The translations under genes and the position numbers were made by a program. From Trichomonas tenax (Eukaryota; Parabasalia; Trichomonadida; Trichomonadidae), in contig JALKBU010000353.1 in assembly GCA_023091735.1 (NCBI GenBank), positions 1-46,182 on the forward strand: 46,182 nucleotides of DNA, in the 5' to 3' direction. Of this stretch, positions 11,001 to 19,332 are shown in pieces. Positions within the stretch are counted from its first letter, which is position 1; every line of letters starts with the position of its first letter. Below the pieces are notes generated by a model. That model was given only the letters and a program-made list of their open reading frames with translations. It did no database searches and was not told where the DNA came from.

Positions 11001-11260
11001 GGTTTAACAACCTTTACTGGTGCTTTCACAACTTTTGGAACAGCTTTAACGACTGGCTTTGCAACATGCTTTACAACCTTTACTGGTGCTTTAACAACTT
11101 TTTTGAAAGCTTTTTTAATTTTGAAATTTGCAACACTTTCTATTTCCTCAGAATCAGCCCACAAAAGAGGGACTGTTGTGTTGCGCATCTCCGTGCGAAG
11201 AGATTTCCTCCTTCCCTCGTAAACGACTGAAGAACAGAATAATGCAAAAAAAAGAAACAT
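8015..11260 (-). CDS. Secreted lysine-rich helical-repeat protein
   Basis: An ATG at 11314 would open the frame earlier, but the ATG at 11260 places a classic signal peptide (MFLFFALFCSSVVYEG) at the very start and directly follows TCA, so 1081 residues are preferred. Residues about 45-150 are a lysine/valine/proline stretch built on KVVKAPVKVVK-like units. Residues about 215-260 form a glycine-containing hydrophobic hairpin (YVGYVLAVVPGVGQVYLAAQ). From about 265 to 810 come roughly twelve degenerate repeats of 40-50 residues. Their pattern is GK(F/I)xxAxxxF....N(I/V)xxP, seen for example as KAGKFGQGYDDLVKGLNITV. A basic/proline linker with RRHHHRE and a helical tail follow. Codons end mostly in G or C, unlike the neighbours, suggesting high expression. 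N-glycosylation sites (NIT, NVS, NMT) recur. No known family is recognised. The hydrophobic hairpin recalls stretches found in polymorphic-toxin carriers, but no toxin domain is seen. Confidence 0.85.
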   Translation of the reverse strand: MFLFFALFCSSVVYEGRRKSLRTEMRNTTVPLLWADSEEIESVANFKIKKAFKKVVKAPVKVVKHVAKPVVKAVPKVVKAPVKVVKPVGKVVRQVAKPITHPARTLEKATRYVKPLHKIAKPVAKLEKKVSKEVRHAVKRPVHIVKASLKSTVHLTKAGIHLTHGLVKVAVTPKHAARILKQTGRKLGSDAKALKRDVKPIIQDIKHDIKTFKKVAPYVGYVLAVVPGVGQVYLAAQVATTLATAYKCYAVYTAAEAAYNGIKYHNLDAAVGGVLSLVGAAGVPGVDKAAQIYHESSTVYNAIKHKDYSLALKGLVDVASNSEALKQYSMETVGKYEVLRQGLEYYEQGKKYIKEGEAIYRAIKDKDPLAAISAASQAVDDLVLTDSKIKLSEITSKVVETTAAIKSKHFGTAIDLISENANNVFRTNFTENLAKQSKTLHDIHKDIRTGHIGSAYSKIASVYNITLPPETVKKIEEVVVFKNKATQIYEDLEKGKIAHAYFGFASAFNVSVPMIENLINVEKQYQGHFKGLKVAAKSGDSDKILSILSHNFSVSISKENVEQIYNLVQTQRVINQAYKDIKAGKFGQGYDDLVKGLNITVPQELADVVLQSNEVAGQVQVMRQYAKKIQRTAKAGNIVLAAEMFTNMTGIELKKSVAEQAQMVYNKAKQIQTFVDNAKQGKFDAAAFTKVTGVKLGTSAAAKIALITKMGADFIRATKLAEQQKFEEAAKVIQDSLHVQIPADQIIARGKHVQQAIDEIVEKKDYANGILHFTAATGCDVVVAEIIAIQERLDNIARILNQGKEADIDAMEIQGMSSQLDDAQMMQEFDGFAAEYDQMDQFVKEGKFHMAAKLEHAPSFIKHAAQKLDDQLNKIHSHVQKNLESIKKLESRIKKPFRKLINSPEMEANIFLSSSRSVRLTTKDAPQTSKPLIRRDRSRHRVFRRHHHREPIPAVNTQAPSPQITPSNSTAAETPKVQVEIDEQEVKKELAQIENTCKAFLNDLMKVGDVIKNIKGEDVAKQAFAFYNNLETKGKADAKAIEDTVSKQVKYIHSQGQHVNYDAPVIKSMDQLNNLMNQIKK

Positions 11261-11314
11261 TGATTTTTGGCAATTTGCCGATAAAATTGTAGCGATATCG
11301 ATTTGACACAACAT

Positions 11315-11514
11315 AAAGACTCAAAATAAGCTGTTTGTACATAAATTTTTAACCGTATTGTAAAGTCAAGGTTAAGGTCTCTTAAAATATTCTATGAGAT
11401 AAGAAAATAAGCGATTATTTATCCCATAAAATCACGTCTTTATTTTGATTATTTGAAATCTCTATAATATGTAGACCCTACATCCGTGGTATTTGTCATG
11501 CAAAACTTTATGAA
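11315..11514. other. Upstream region of the secreted helical-repeat gene
   Basis: AT-rich, about 200 bp. It contains no strict TCA-pyrimidine-A/T-A/T initiator on the minus strand near 11260. TCAATG directly abuts that start codon, which could be a degenerate initiator with almost no 5' leader. Confidence 0.3.
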
Positions 11515-11799
11515 ATGGATTTAGAAACAGGAGATAAATCTGTTTTCAATGTCTTCAATTGGTGGGATTTAGTATTAAACTGTTGTCAAAATAAAGAAAG
11601 TGTTGTCAAAATATTCTCAATTATGTGCTCATGTCAAAATATCAAACTTGCTAAAGCGTCTACTAAGCTTGTTATAGAGTCTATCAAGCGTGTTATGGAT
11701 CATTTCAAGCTTGTTAGAGCGTCTATCAAGCTTAATAGAACACCCTTTGTTAAAATGGCGGACTTTACATGTCACAACATATTTATAACTGCCATGTAA
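11515..11799 (+). CDS. Small ORF built on a 7-residue repeat, doubtful
   Basis: A 94-codon frame starting at ATG. Its second half is made by a 21-bp tandem repeat and so reads KLAKAST, KLVIESI, KRVMDHF, KLVRASI, KLNRTPF. The first half contains short repeats of TGTTGTCAAAATA. The repeat length being a multiple of three keeps the frame open by itself, so the open frame is weak evidence for a gene. No signal peptide or membrane segment. It may be a minisatellite that happens to be open. Confidence 0.25.
   Translation: MDLETGDKSVFNVFNWWDLVLNCCQNKESVVKIFSIMCSCQNIKLAKASTKLVIESIKRVMDHFKLVRASIKLNRTPFVKMADFTCHNIFITAM
11644..11745 (+). repeat. 21-bp tandem repeat, about 4.8 copies
   Basis: Units start at 11644, 11665, 11686, 11707 and 11728 and follow AAGCTTGTTAnAGnGTCTATC with a few differences each. 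The third unit is the most diverged. Confidence 0.85.
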
Positions 11800-12308
11800 A
11801 CATGTTACTTTTTCGTGACTCTTTATTATACCCTACAATTGTTATTGATTGATTGATTTTACTTCATTTCATCAAAAAATCATCAAAATAATTATATTAA
11901 ATTGATTTCAAACTTGCCTTGACAGAATTTAATATAATTATCACATCAATTGGTGCAATTTATATATAAATTGTTCGGTTCTTCACGAAGGAATATTTAT
12001 CAATTTTTAAAATCTCGAGTATAAATAAGCTTAGACTCAAGGTCTTATTTGTGGAATTCATATCATCCAAATGATTGGCGATGTCGCAATCGATTCTTTC
12101 TAATAAGAAAGGAACGACTATTGCGCGTTTATGCATTGCTTAAATGAGGACATCAAAGAAGATTGTCTCTGTCTTCATCTTTTCTAGCGTTTCTCGCATC
12201 ATTTCTTCATAACTTATGGAGTTGATTTTACGTGAAGAAAACGACCCCGATGCTATTTTCTTATTTCCTGTTCCTTCTGCAATAAATTAATAGAAAATAA
12301 CTATAATA
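11800..12308. other. Intergenic DNA with two inverted repeats
   Basis: No gene. It holds a perfect 16-bp inverted repeat (arms 11888-11903 and 11926-11941, all A/T, 22-base loop). A second structured segment at 12085-12125 has outer arms CGCAAT/ATTGCG enclosing a CTTTC/GAAAG stem. The rest is AT-rich. Confidence 0.5.
11888..11941. repeat. Perfect 16-bp inverted repeat
   Basis: ATAATTATATTAAATT at 11888-11903 is exactly complementary to 11926-11941, with a loop of 22 bases. It lies between two genes that read away from it or end at it, so it could extrude as a cruciform or mark element ends. Confidence 0.8.
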
Positions 12309-14426
12309 TCAATGAAGCAATGGTATTTCTTCACTGTTGTGTGCATTTTCTGCTCTGGAAAAGAAAACTGTTAAATATGCTATCAGACACAGAGCAAATA
12401 AAATTTCCATAATCAAAATGAAAAGAGACATTTTGGAAATAATGCCATCAAATACAATGTAATCTACAGTACGAAGATCTCTGTGTTCAACTTGAACTAA
12501 TGAAATTATTTTGATATTGAAATTTGTTTTCCTAACTTTGACACAGCCAATGTTAGGAACCACAGAATGATATACCATTCCATTTTCACAAAGAATTGTG
12601 CACATCATTTCATTGGATGAGAACAAATTATTGTTATATTGATGATAAATGAATCTGTAGTGAAAATAACTTTCGATGACTTCATTTTCTCCTTTGATGT
12701 GATTGATTGTTATAAAGAATGATTGCTGTGTATTGTACTCAAAGCAATTTACAACAAAAACACACTTGAATTGATCTTCAAAGATTGTTGGAGTGAAAAA
12801 TGAATAAGAATGAGTTCCTGATGAAAAATTCTTTTTTCCAACAATGAGTTGATTATTATGATATTTATCGGTGATAAAGAACCTAAACAACGCTTTTTTA
12901 TTGTAAGGATTGTTGATTCGTATTTTAGTATATTGTCCTGCTGTAAGAATTCTTGGCATTTCGTCTATAAACATGCTTTTCTCGAATTGGATTAATGGAT
13001 TTTTTCCAAAATTATTTTGTTTTTCTGGAAATTCAATTTGTTCTTCAAAGCCATATATTTTTATAGAAGCATTAACTAGGTGATTTATATCAGAGTTTTT
13101 TGGTGCTTTTATACGTAGTTTCCATTTACCTTTTGAATCTTCCATGAAAAATGCTCGAGTGATGAATGAGCGATTAAATCTTGCTGGATTTTCATGAATC
13201 ATTGCTGCAACTTTGAGGTTCGATATTGTTGTACTTGGGCTCTCTATATCTATTAACATATTGGAATAATCAACAGTGTGAATGCCGATATCAATCGATA
13301 TAACTTCGATACTTAATGATTCATTAATCAAAAATAGAATTTCACAAAATCCTTCATAAAATATTCCATCGTTAAACTTTTCGATGCAGATTTGTTTTGG
13401 TATCGATATATTCCATTTATGTGCCATTTCTATCATCTTTCCTGCATTCAATCTCCCAAATCCATATATCGGGGAAAAGAAGAAATGTTTCGAGTTTTCT
13501 TTCCATGAAAAATGTTTTGGATCATTTATTGTTGATGTTAATGCAATAATATACTGTATTTCTCTCGATGTCAGATTATTGTTTGCTTGTAGAGCGAGTG
13601 CAATTAATCCAGCAGCAATAGGAGATGAAGCTGAAGTGCCTCCAAATTTTTCTGTTAAAGAATATGAATTTAAATTACTTGTCGAAATAATTTTTGGTTC
13701 TTCTGGAAGGTCAATTGATGAAGTTGCTGAAGAAGGAGTATTGGTAATTATAGAAGATCCTCTACAAGAATAAAAAGCTCTATCTCCGCGATTCGTTGAG
13801 GATCCTATCATAAACGAATCTTTAGACATAGAGAAGATCTGGAAATTTGCATCACATAAATATTCACCTGAATTTCCTGCACTAAACAGTAATATTTGCC
13901 CTTTGCTATTTCGTCCTTTCTGTGTTTCAGAGAGTGAATCTATTATTGATTGCAGCTTCTGCAATGAATTGCATTTTCCAGATTCGCAATCTTCAAATGT
14001 CCAAGAATTCACTTGAATATCTATCTTATCTAAATCATGTGCCAACATATTAGATATATCGCCAACTCTCAGTCCATCAAACAAAATAATTGATGCTGAA
14101 AAATTCGATTTCGGCGAAATTCCAAATGGACACTTTGGTGATCTATTACTAGCCATTGCACCTAAAACATTCGTCCCATGAGTATCATAAAATGCAGATT
14201 TTGGTTGAGCAGATTTGATATCATTTCCAAAATCATATAATAAGTTATAATCTATCTGCTCTTTATAGCAGCTATGAGACTCCATTATTCCATTGTCGTT
14301 AACACGAATATTTATTCCTCTTCCATCAAAACTTGAGTTAATTAAACTGCTAAAGTTAACATCTTCATCAGGAACACCTTTGAGCTGTCCTTTATTTACT
14401 AAGTAGAATGGAATATTATCTATAAC
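12309..14426 (-). pseudogene. Kexin/furin-type proprotein convertase, 5' end missing
   Basis: The first ATG in frame is at 14285, yet the same frame stays open upstream to a TAA at 14427-14429 and encodes 47 more residues that belong to the family. They include KGVPDEDVNF-type and GRGINIRVNDNGI blocks with the catalytic Asp (codon 14295-14297). The remaining triad is intact, numbered from the 14285 Met: His36 in DTHGTNV, Ser218 in GGTSASSPIAAG, and the oxyanion Asn138 in SAGNSG. A P-domain-like region follows (VDYSNMLIDIESPS, then GKWKLRI). Near the C-terminus is one membrane segment (residues about 615-638) and a tail EEIPLLH with an acidic dileucine sorting signal. No ATG lies upstream in frame, and the 200 bp beyond is AT-rich with no prodomain or signal peptide. 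The enzyme would cleave secretory proteins at basic sites, but as drawn it cannot start ahead of its Asp. An unseen 5' exon is the alternative. Confidence 0.7.
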
Positions 14427-14473
14427 TTATTCATATATCATTTAAAAATGAAATCTTAGTTAAAACTAAAATT

Positions 14474-14611
14474 GACATGTAAATATAAAAATGAAATGTA
14501 AAATAATTATTTTGGCCTGTAAATGATAAAATCTGATATGTAAAGTTGGAAAATCGATGTTTTAACTTTGTCGTGTAAAATATTGAAATTGATTAATTTT
14601 GTCGTGTAAAA
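14474..14611. promoter_or_regulatory. Cluster of TGTAAA motifs between divergent genes
   Basis: Six copies of a (A/C/T)(A/C/G)TGTAAA-type word, near 14475, 14495, 14517, 14537, 14571 and 14602, all on the plus strand within 140 bp. The last two share GTCGTGTAAAA. The first is the 10-mer GACATGTAAA, which recurs elsewhere in the window. They sit just upstream of the start at 14656 and of the lost 5' end of the convertase. A regulatory role is a guess. Confidence 0.45.
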
Positions 14612-14655
14612 ATATAAAACTGACATTTATTTTGAGCATAATTTTTTTAACATAA

Positions 14656-17600
14656 ATGGATAATCCTGAGCTTTTTACACCGCAGAAAATTACAGCATAC
14701 ACAAATTTTCCGCGAGCAGAACTAAAGAAGCTCAAGAGAAAGTCTAATGAAGAAAAAATATTAAAGCAATTAAGTAATATCGCCTTTCAAGTCGAAAATC
14801 TTCAAAAAGTTGCGACATTTCCTGAATTTGAACCTTTCTATGAAGCGCACGAGAAGTTTCAGAAAGGAGTTACTGAAATAATTGAAGCATCTATAAAAAA
14901 GATGAAAGAAGACAAAGATTACTTGCTTGGAAACTCTGAAGGAGCAATAGTTATGAAGCAAAACATCAAAATTCTTCAAGATGCCCTTAATATCGCCTTA
15001 ACGGACATTAAACTTAGACGACAAAACATATTTGCGACGCACGTTGGACAATACATTAAAGATGTTCACGCGGAAATTTATGATTACAAAGACAGAATAC
15101 GTAACGAACCAATGTATCAAAATTCAATTCGACCATTCTTACAACTTTTCAGCACAGATTTTAAGCAGTTATACTCGCAATTCACTAGGTTGATGACTCC
15201 ACTTGATTTTGAATTCATACCACAAAAAGTAGTTAATCACACAATTGAACAATTAAAACGTTTAAGCTCTACATTGACATCGACTTTGCTCCCTTCAGTA
15301 AGTAACTCAAGATCGGCAAAATTGATCACAAGCATCTTCATCGAAAAATACAATGCACATTTCATGATGATGATTCAAGCTATGAACAACGCACCTCTTT
15401 TCAACGAAAGAATCAAATTTTTGGATACTTCAATTGCTGATTTAATGACAGAATTCAATCTTTATTTCTCAACATTACAAAAACAAAAATCTGTTGAAGA
15501 AATACAAAAGAAACATAAATCACCACCAAAAACACAAGAAATTAAAACAAATAAACCATTGATTTCGGGCGATAAAATCAATGCTTATACTGTAGAATGC
15601 GAACTTGGTAAAACAAAAGATAAACTCGATCAAGCACTGCTGACTATTGCTAACATGAAGCAGCAGAGTAAATATAACAAAGAAAATACAGAGAGAATCC
15701 AAGATGTTTTAAGTTTCATTTATTCAAGATTAAGACCTCTTGCGAGAAAAGACGTTACCACACCTGAAATGTCTGCTTTGGATAAAATTTATAAGACTAT
15801 TGGCCAAATTGAACTCGAAAGCGCTGATCTTGCGACAAATTATCGCAAAGCAAACTCAATTCGTGAAAAACTGATTCAAATTGGTTTAATGTTACATCAA
15901 AACGATGGGAACAAAGATAAACCAAGAAGTATGTTAAATGATGAAATTGTTGATGATATCTATCAACATGTGCAAAATAGTTTCAGGCAAAAGGTCAATT
16001 GTGTTGTCAAAGAGCATTCAAAAGAACCAGAAAAGATAGAACAGATGTCTGATGAAGAAATGGTTGATGATCTAAAATCAAGAATAAATCAATCAGACAA
16101 ACTTCGAAAACAAATATGTAAAGCTCTCAAAGATATAGATGATAAGAACGATGGAGCTGAAAAACTCGCTGATAACGAATTATTCGATAAATTAGATTCT
16201 GAAATTCAAGCTTTCAAAAACAAATGTTCTAAAATGGAAGATTTACATGATAGAATTAAGTCAACATATCACAAAGCCGATGGTAACAAAGATGAAAATG
16301 CAAACGAAATGTTAGATTTTGTTGATCACAAACTTGATGATGTGAAGAAGGCTGAAAAGAGGATACAAGACCTGGTCAAGGATCAGTTCGATATTAGCGG
16401 AAAACCAATCGGCGAATTTCTCGATAAACTTGATGAATTCTCAAATAATGCAGACGACCTCAAAAAGAAGCTTTATGGCGCTTATAAAGAGATAATAGGA
16501 GATGAATTTGATCCTAAGACAGGCAAATTGTCAGATATATTCGATGCAATATCAAATCTCATTAAAGACAAAGATGCACTTCGCGAGAAACTCATTTCCA
16601 TTTACAAACTTCTTGGTGGATCTAAATCAGCAATTCAAGGCAAATCCAATCTTGAGATTGCAACAATGATTGAAGAAATCGTTGATGAAATCGGTGAAGA
16701 GATCCGCAAGATGTTCAGCAATGATCCAGGCAAAGGATCACCTTTAGTAGGCTTAGTTAAATCTCTTTCTAACAAGATGCCGAGAGTCAAAACATATCAC
16801 AAGCAACTTATTGATATACGCAACAGTTTAAGCAACAAAAACAGCTCCAACAGCGATTCTGACTGTGATTTTGACGATGATGACTTGATCCGAGATATTC
16901 ATAAAAAGAGTAGCAACATTCCACCTCTAAGAAAGAAGTTAATTGATTGCTATGTTGATGGAAATCCAACGCAAGAGTCTCCAGATAATTTGAGGAAGAT
17001 TGCAGCCAAATTATCGAACTTTGAACTTGTTGATGAGATTGCAAAGAGATCTAAGGATAGAACTGATTCAATCAATGCAATGAACTCTGCGTTGCCTGAA
17101 TCAAAGGATAAAAACGCGCTTCCATTGTCCAACAAATTGATCTCTGAACTTAACGAGCTCAGAAAGAGTGTTTCGCGAACACATGATTCCGTCGCAAACC
17201 TCGTCAAAGACTTCCCAGAAACCCGCTGCTGCTCGGATGACGCCGACGTCGTCAGTAGCGTCGCACAAAATATCGGCGAAATACTAAATAATTCGAGTGT
17301 TTTCCGGGTTATTCTTGAAGAAAAGTTCACCAAACTTGGTGGACATCGAGATAAAATACGCAATCTCGATGATGTCGGTCTCTTGAAGGCCCTCATCAAC
17401 TTGTACGACACGTACAACTATAATCTCATCATGAAGATTAAGAAGAGACTGATTGAGATGATAGGAGATGCTGTTGAACTCGATGGAGACGAAAGTATCG
17501 ATGAACTCCTTGACATCATCGAAAAACTGCTCAAGAACAGGACTCAAAAGACTGTTGTCAAGCACAAACACAGAAAGACAGCTGAAGCAGAGTCCCAGAC

Positions 17601-18375
17601 AAGCATGGACGTGATGGAGAGTGTCAACGGACTGAGAGAAGTCTTGATAAGAATCACAGGAAAGAAAGGAAGCACATATGATGGAAAAACAGTTAATGAG
17701 ATGCTGCAAATCGCTCTTCCGAAGATTGATGAAATCATTGGAGCCAACATTGACGGAACTTCCATTGTTTTAGAGAGAATCAAAGACTTGCTGCCTCAGA
17801 ACACAAATAGGAATCAATTCATCGATGTCTTGAGAGAGATGGTGATGAAAAGGAACAAAACAAATGAAGTAAATCAATCGATAGTGAAACATCTCAATGA
17901 AATACTTAGATGTCTATCTGAATCACCGAAGAATGAAGACTTGGCACAAAACTGTGAAAATGTATATAACTATACGCAAGAATTGTCAAATGAAACGAAT
18001 TACATTTTGCCACATGAAATCGAAAGTGATGTTCATGGATTAATCATCAATATGGTTGATGTCCTCATGAAATCATCGACGAAACTCATCAGCCTCGTGC
18101 AGAACGCAATGGGATCTGTCGAATTAACTAACAAATACAATGACAGCCTCAAAGCGAATCTTCTTCTATCTAAGGAAGTCTCAAAGATGAGAAAATTGAT
18201 CGATGAAAAGGATAACCAGCTTGAAATCGAAACAGAGAAGCTCCAAACAGCAGAAAGAACATTTAGGAACTTCGCGGAATCAAGCACAGCTCTTCTCGCC
18301 AAAAATGTTCGCGAAATTCGTCAACAATATCTCGATGAAAAAACTAAGTCAACAGAGGCTACAAAAGAAGAATAA
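14656..18375 (+). CDS. Large helical-repeat/coiled-coil protein
   Basis: ATG at 14656 gives 1239 residues. The protein is acidic and basic by turns, lacks a signal peptide and membrane segment, and is almost all helix. From about residue 400 to 720, and again from 750 to 1030, there are about eleven degenerate units of roughly 40 residues. Each has the pattern LRxKLxxxYxxxxG...x(S/N)xxELxxxIxxxI, for example LREKLISIYKLLGGS and LRKKLIDCYVDGNP. The C-terminal 100 residues form a regular coiled coil. Such trichomonad proteins are often labelled as viral A-type inclusion-like, which reflects only coiled-coil content. A cytoskeletal scaffold is the likeliest role. Flanked on both sides by GACATGTAAA-type motifs. 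The stop is followed by TAATAAA about 25 bp downstream. Confidence 0.85.
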   Translation: MDNPELFTPQKITAYTNFPRAELKKLKRKSNEEKILKQLSNIAFQVENLQKVATFPEFEPFYEAHEKFQKGVTEIIEASIKKMKEDKDYLLGNSEGAIVMKQNIKILQDALNIALTDIKLRRQNIFATHVGQYIKDVHAEIYDYKDRIRNEPMYQNSIRPFLQLFSTDFKQLYSQFTRLMTPLDFEFIPQKVVNHTIEQLKRLSSTLTSTLLPSVSNSRSAKLITSIFIEKYNAHFMMMIQAMNNAPLFNERIKFLDTSIADLMTEFNLYFSTLQKQKSVEEIQKKHKSPPKTQEIKTNKPLISGDKINAYTVECELGKTKDKLDQALLTIANMKQQSKYNKENTERIQDVLSFIYSRLRPLARKDVTTPEMSALDKIYKTIGQIELESADLATNYRKANSIREKLIQIGLMLHQNDGNKDKPRSMLNDEIVDDIYQHVQNSFRQKVNCVVKEHSKEPEKIEQMSDEEMVDDLKSRINQSDKLRKQICKALKDIDDKNDGAEKLADNELFDKLDSEIQAFKNKCSKMEDLHDRIKSTYHKADGNKDENANEMLDFVDHKLDDVKKAEKRIQDLVKDQFDISGKPIGEFLDKLDEFSNNADDLKKKLYGAYKEIIGDEFDPKTGKLSDIFDAISNLIKDKDALREKLISIYKLLGGSKSAIQGKSNLEIATMIEEIVDEIGEEIRKMFSNDPGKGSPLVGLVKSLSNKMPRVKTYHKQLIDIRNSLSNKNSSNSDSDCDFDDDDLIRDIHKKSSNIPPLRKKLIDCYVDGNPTQESPDNLRKIAAKLSNFELVDEIAKRSKDRTDSINAMNSALPESKDKNALPLSNKLISELNELRKSVSRTHDSVANLVKDFPETRCCSDDADVVSSVAQNIGEILNNSSVFRVILEEKFTKLGGHRDKIRNLDDVGLLKALINLYDTYNYNLIMKIKKRLIEMIGDAVELDGDESIDELLDIIEKLLKNRTQKTVVKHKHRKTAEAESQTSMDVMESVNGLREVLIRITGKKGSTYDGKTVNEMLQIALPKIDEIIGANIDGTSIVLERIKDLLPQNTNRNQFIDVLREMVMKRNKTNEVNQSIVKHLNEILRCLSESPKNEDLAQNCENVYNYTQELSNETNYILPHEIESDVHGLIINMVDVLMKSSTKLISLVQNAMGSVELTNKYNDSLKANLLLSKEVSKMRKLIDEKDNQLEIETEKLQTAERTFRNFAESSTALLAKNVREIRQQYLDEKTKSTEATKEE

Positions 18376-18753
18376 CTCACTATATTATATATCTATGTTA
18401 TAATAAATTTGTTTGTATGTTTAGTTATCAAAAATATATTTCAATTTATATTAAAAACTGACTCCCTTCTTCAAGAATTAAATAGTATCGGATGTCATTA
18501 TCATGTTTATAATATTATAACAAACTTGATTTAATCAATAAAATTTCTGATATATAAACAAAATTTCTGTCGCGTAAAATCAGAAAATTTTAGCATGTAA
18601 AATTGCGATCTGACATGTAAAAAGAAATTATTTGTCAACATCTGTTTCTAATCGAATTTTGATCAATGTGTGTTAGTAAAAAGTGAATTTATAGTGATGC
18701 TTAATCTAAATATGGAATAAAAATGATTTAAAGGAGGTAAAAAGTGACATTAT
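18376..18753. other. Intergenic DNA with TGTAAA/CGTAAA motifs
   Basis: AT-rich. It contains CGCGTAAAAT near 18570, GCATGTAAAAT near 18593 and GACATGTAAA at 18612-18621, the same motif set as upstream of 14656. No ORF of interest. Confidence 0.4.
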
Positions 18754-19104
18754 ATGCTGACCCTTTTTCTAGCATTTGCCAAGTCTTTAGGTGAAACAGA
18801 TCCATGTTCCGCGTACAACAGCTCCTGCCTCCTCTGCATGCAGCACAACGATGAGTGCTTCTTTTGCCACAATTCAAAGAGCACATTGAATAAATGCGTT
18901 TCTCTCTCCTCTTACAACACGACAACATGCAGCCACAAGACAAAGGAAACCGATAACAAATGTGTCCAACTCTTGGGAGGTGACGCTGTCCCAACAACAA
19001 GATATATCATTGGATCAGTTATTCTCGCGGTGGGATTGACAATTGATATTGTTGTAAGATTCTGTTCCAGAACTAAGCCGCGCGATGAATACGCCCACCT
19101 TTAA
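18754..19104 (+). CDS. Small type I membrane protein with PSI-like cysteine pattern (PTTG1IP-like)
   Basis: 116 residues from an ATG that starts straight into a signal peptide (MLTLFLAFAKSLG). The ectodomain holds eight cysteines (18, 25, 28, 35, 38, 48, 59, 70), with the run DPCSAYNSSCLLCMQ then ECFFC. This resembles the PSI domain and the small PTTG1IP family, whose members are single-pass membrane proteins with a C-x-x-C pair followed by a C-x(2)-C. Residues 83-103 form the membrane span, and the short tail ends DEYAHL, a possible Yxx-phi endocytic signal. The family assignment rests on the cysteine pattern and layout only. Convergent with the GT61 gene at 19333. Confidence 0.7.
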   Translation: MLTLFLAFAKSLGETDPCSAYNSSCLLCMQHNDECFFCHNSKSTLNKCVSLSSYNTTTCSHKTKETDNKCVQLLGGDAVPTTRYIIGSVILAVGLTIDIVVRFCSRTKPRDEYAHL

Positions 19105-19332
19105 TTCTTCAAAAAAAAGCGCAAAAAACTTTTAAGTTAGATCTATCATTTAAAAATTATTTGTTTCATACGATGGAAAAATCTTTCCTATAACTCTTTA
19201 CACATAAATCTTTTTTTAATAGAAATCTAATTTGACATTGATACGTGAAAATAAGCCAAATATAATTTGCAGTTCCAAAACTAAGATTTACAAAATAACA
19301 GACAATAATATAAAGATATAAAAAAAGATATT

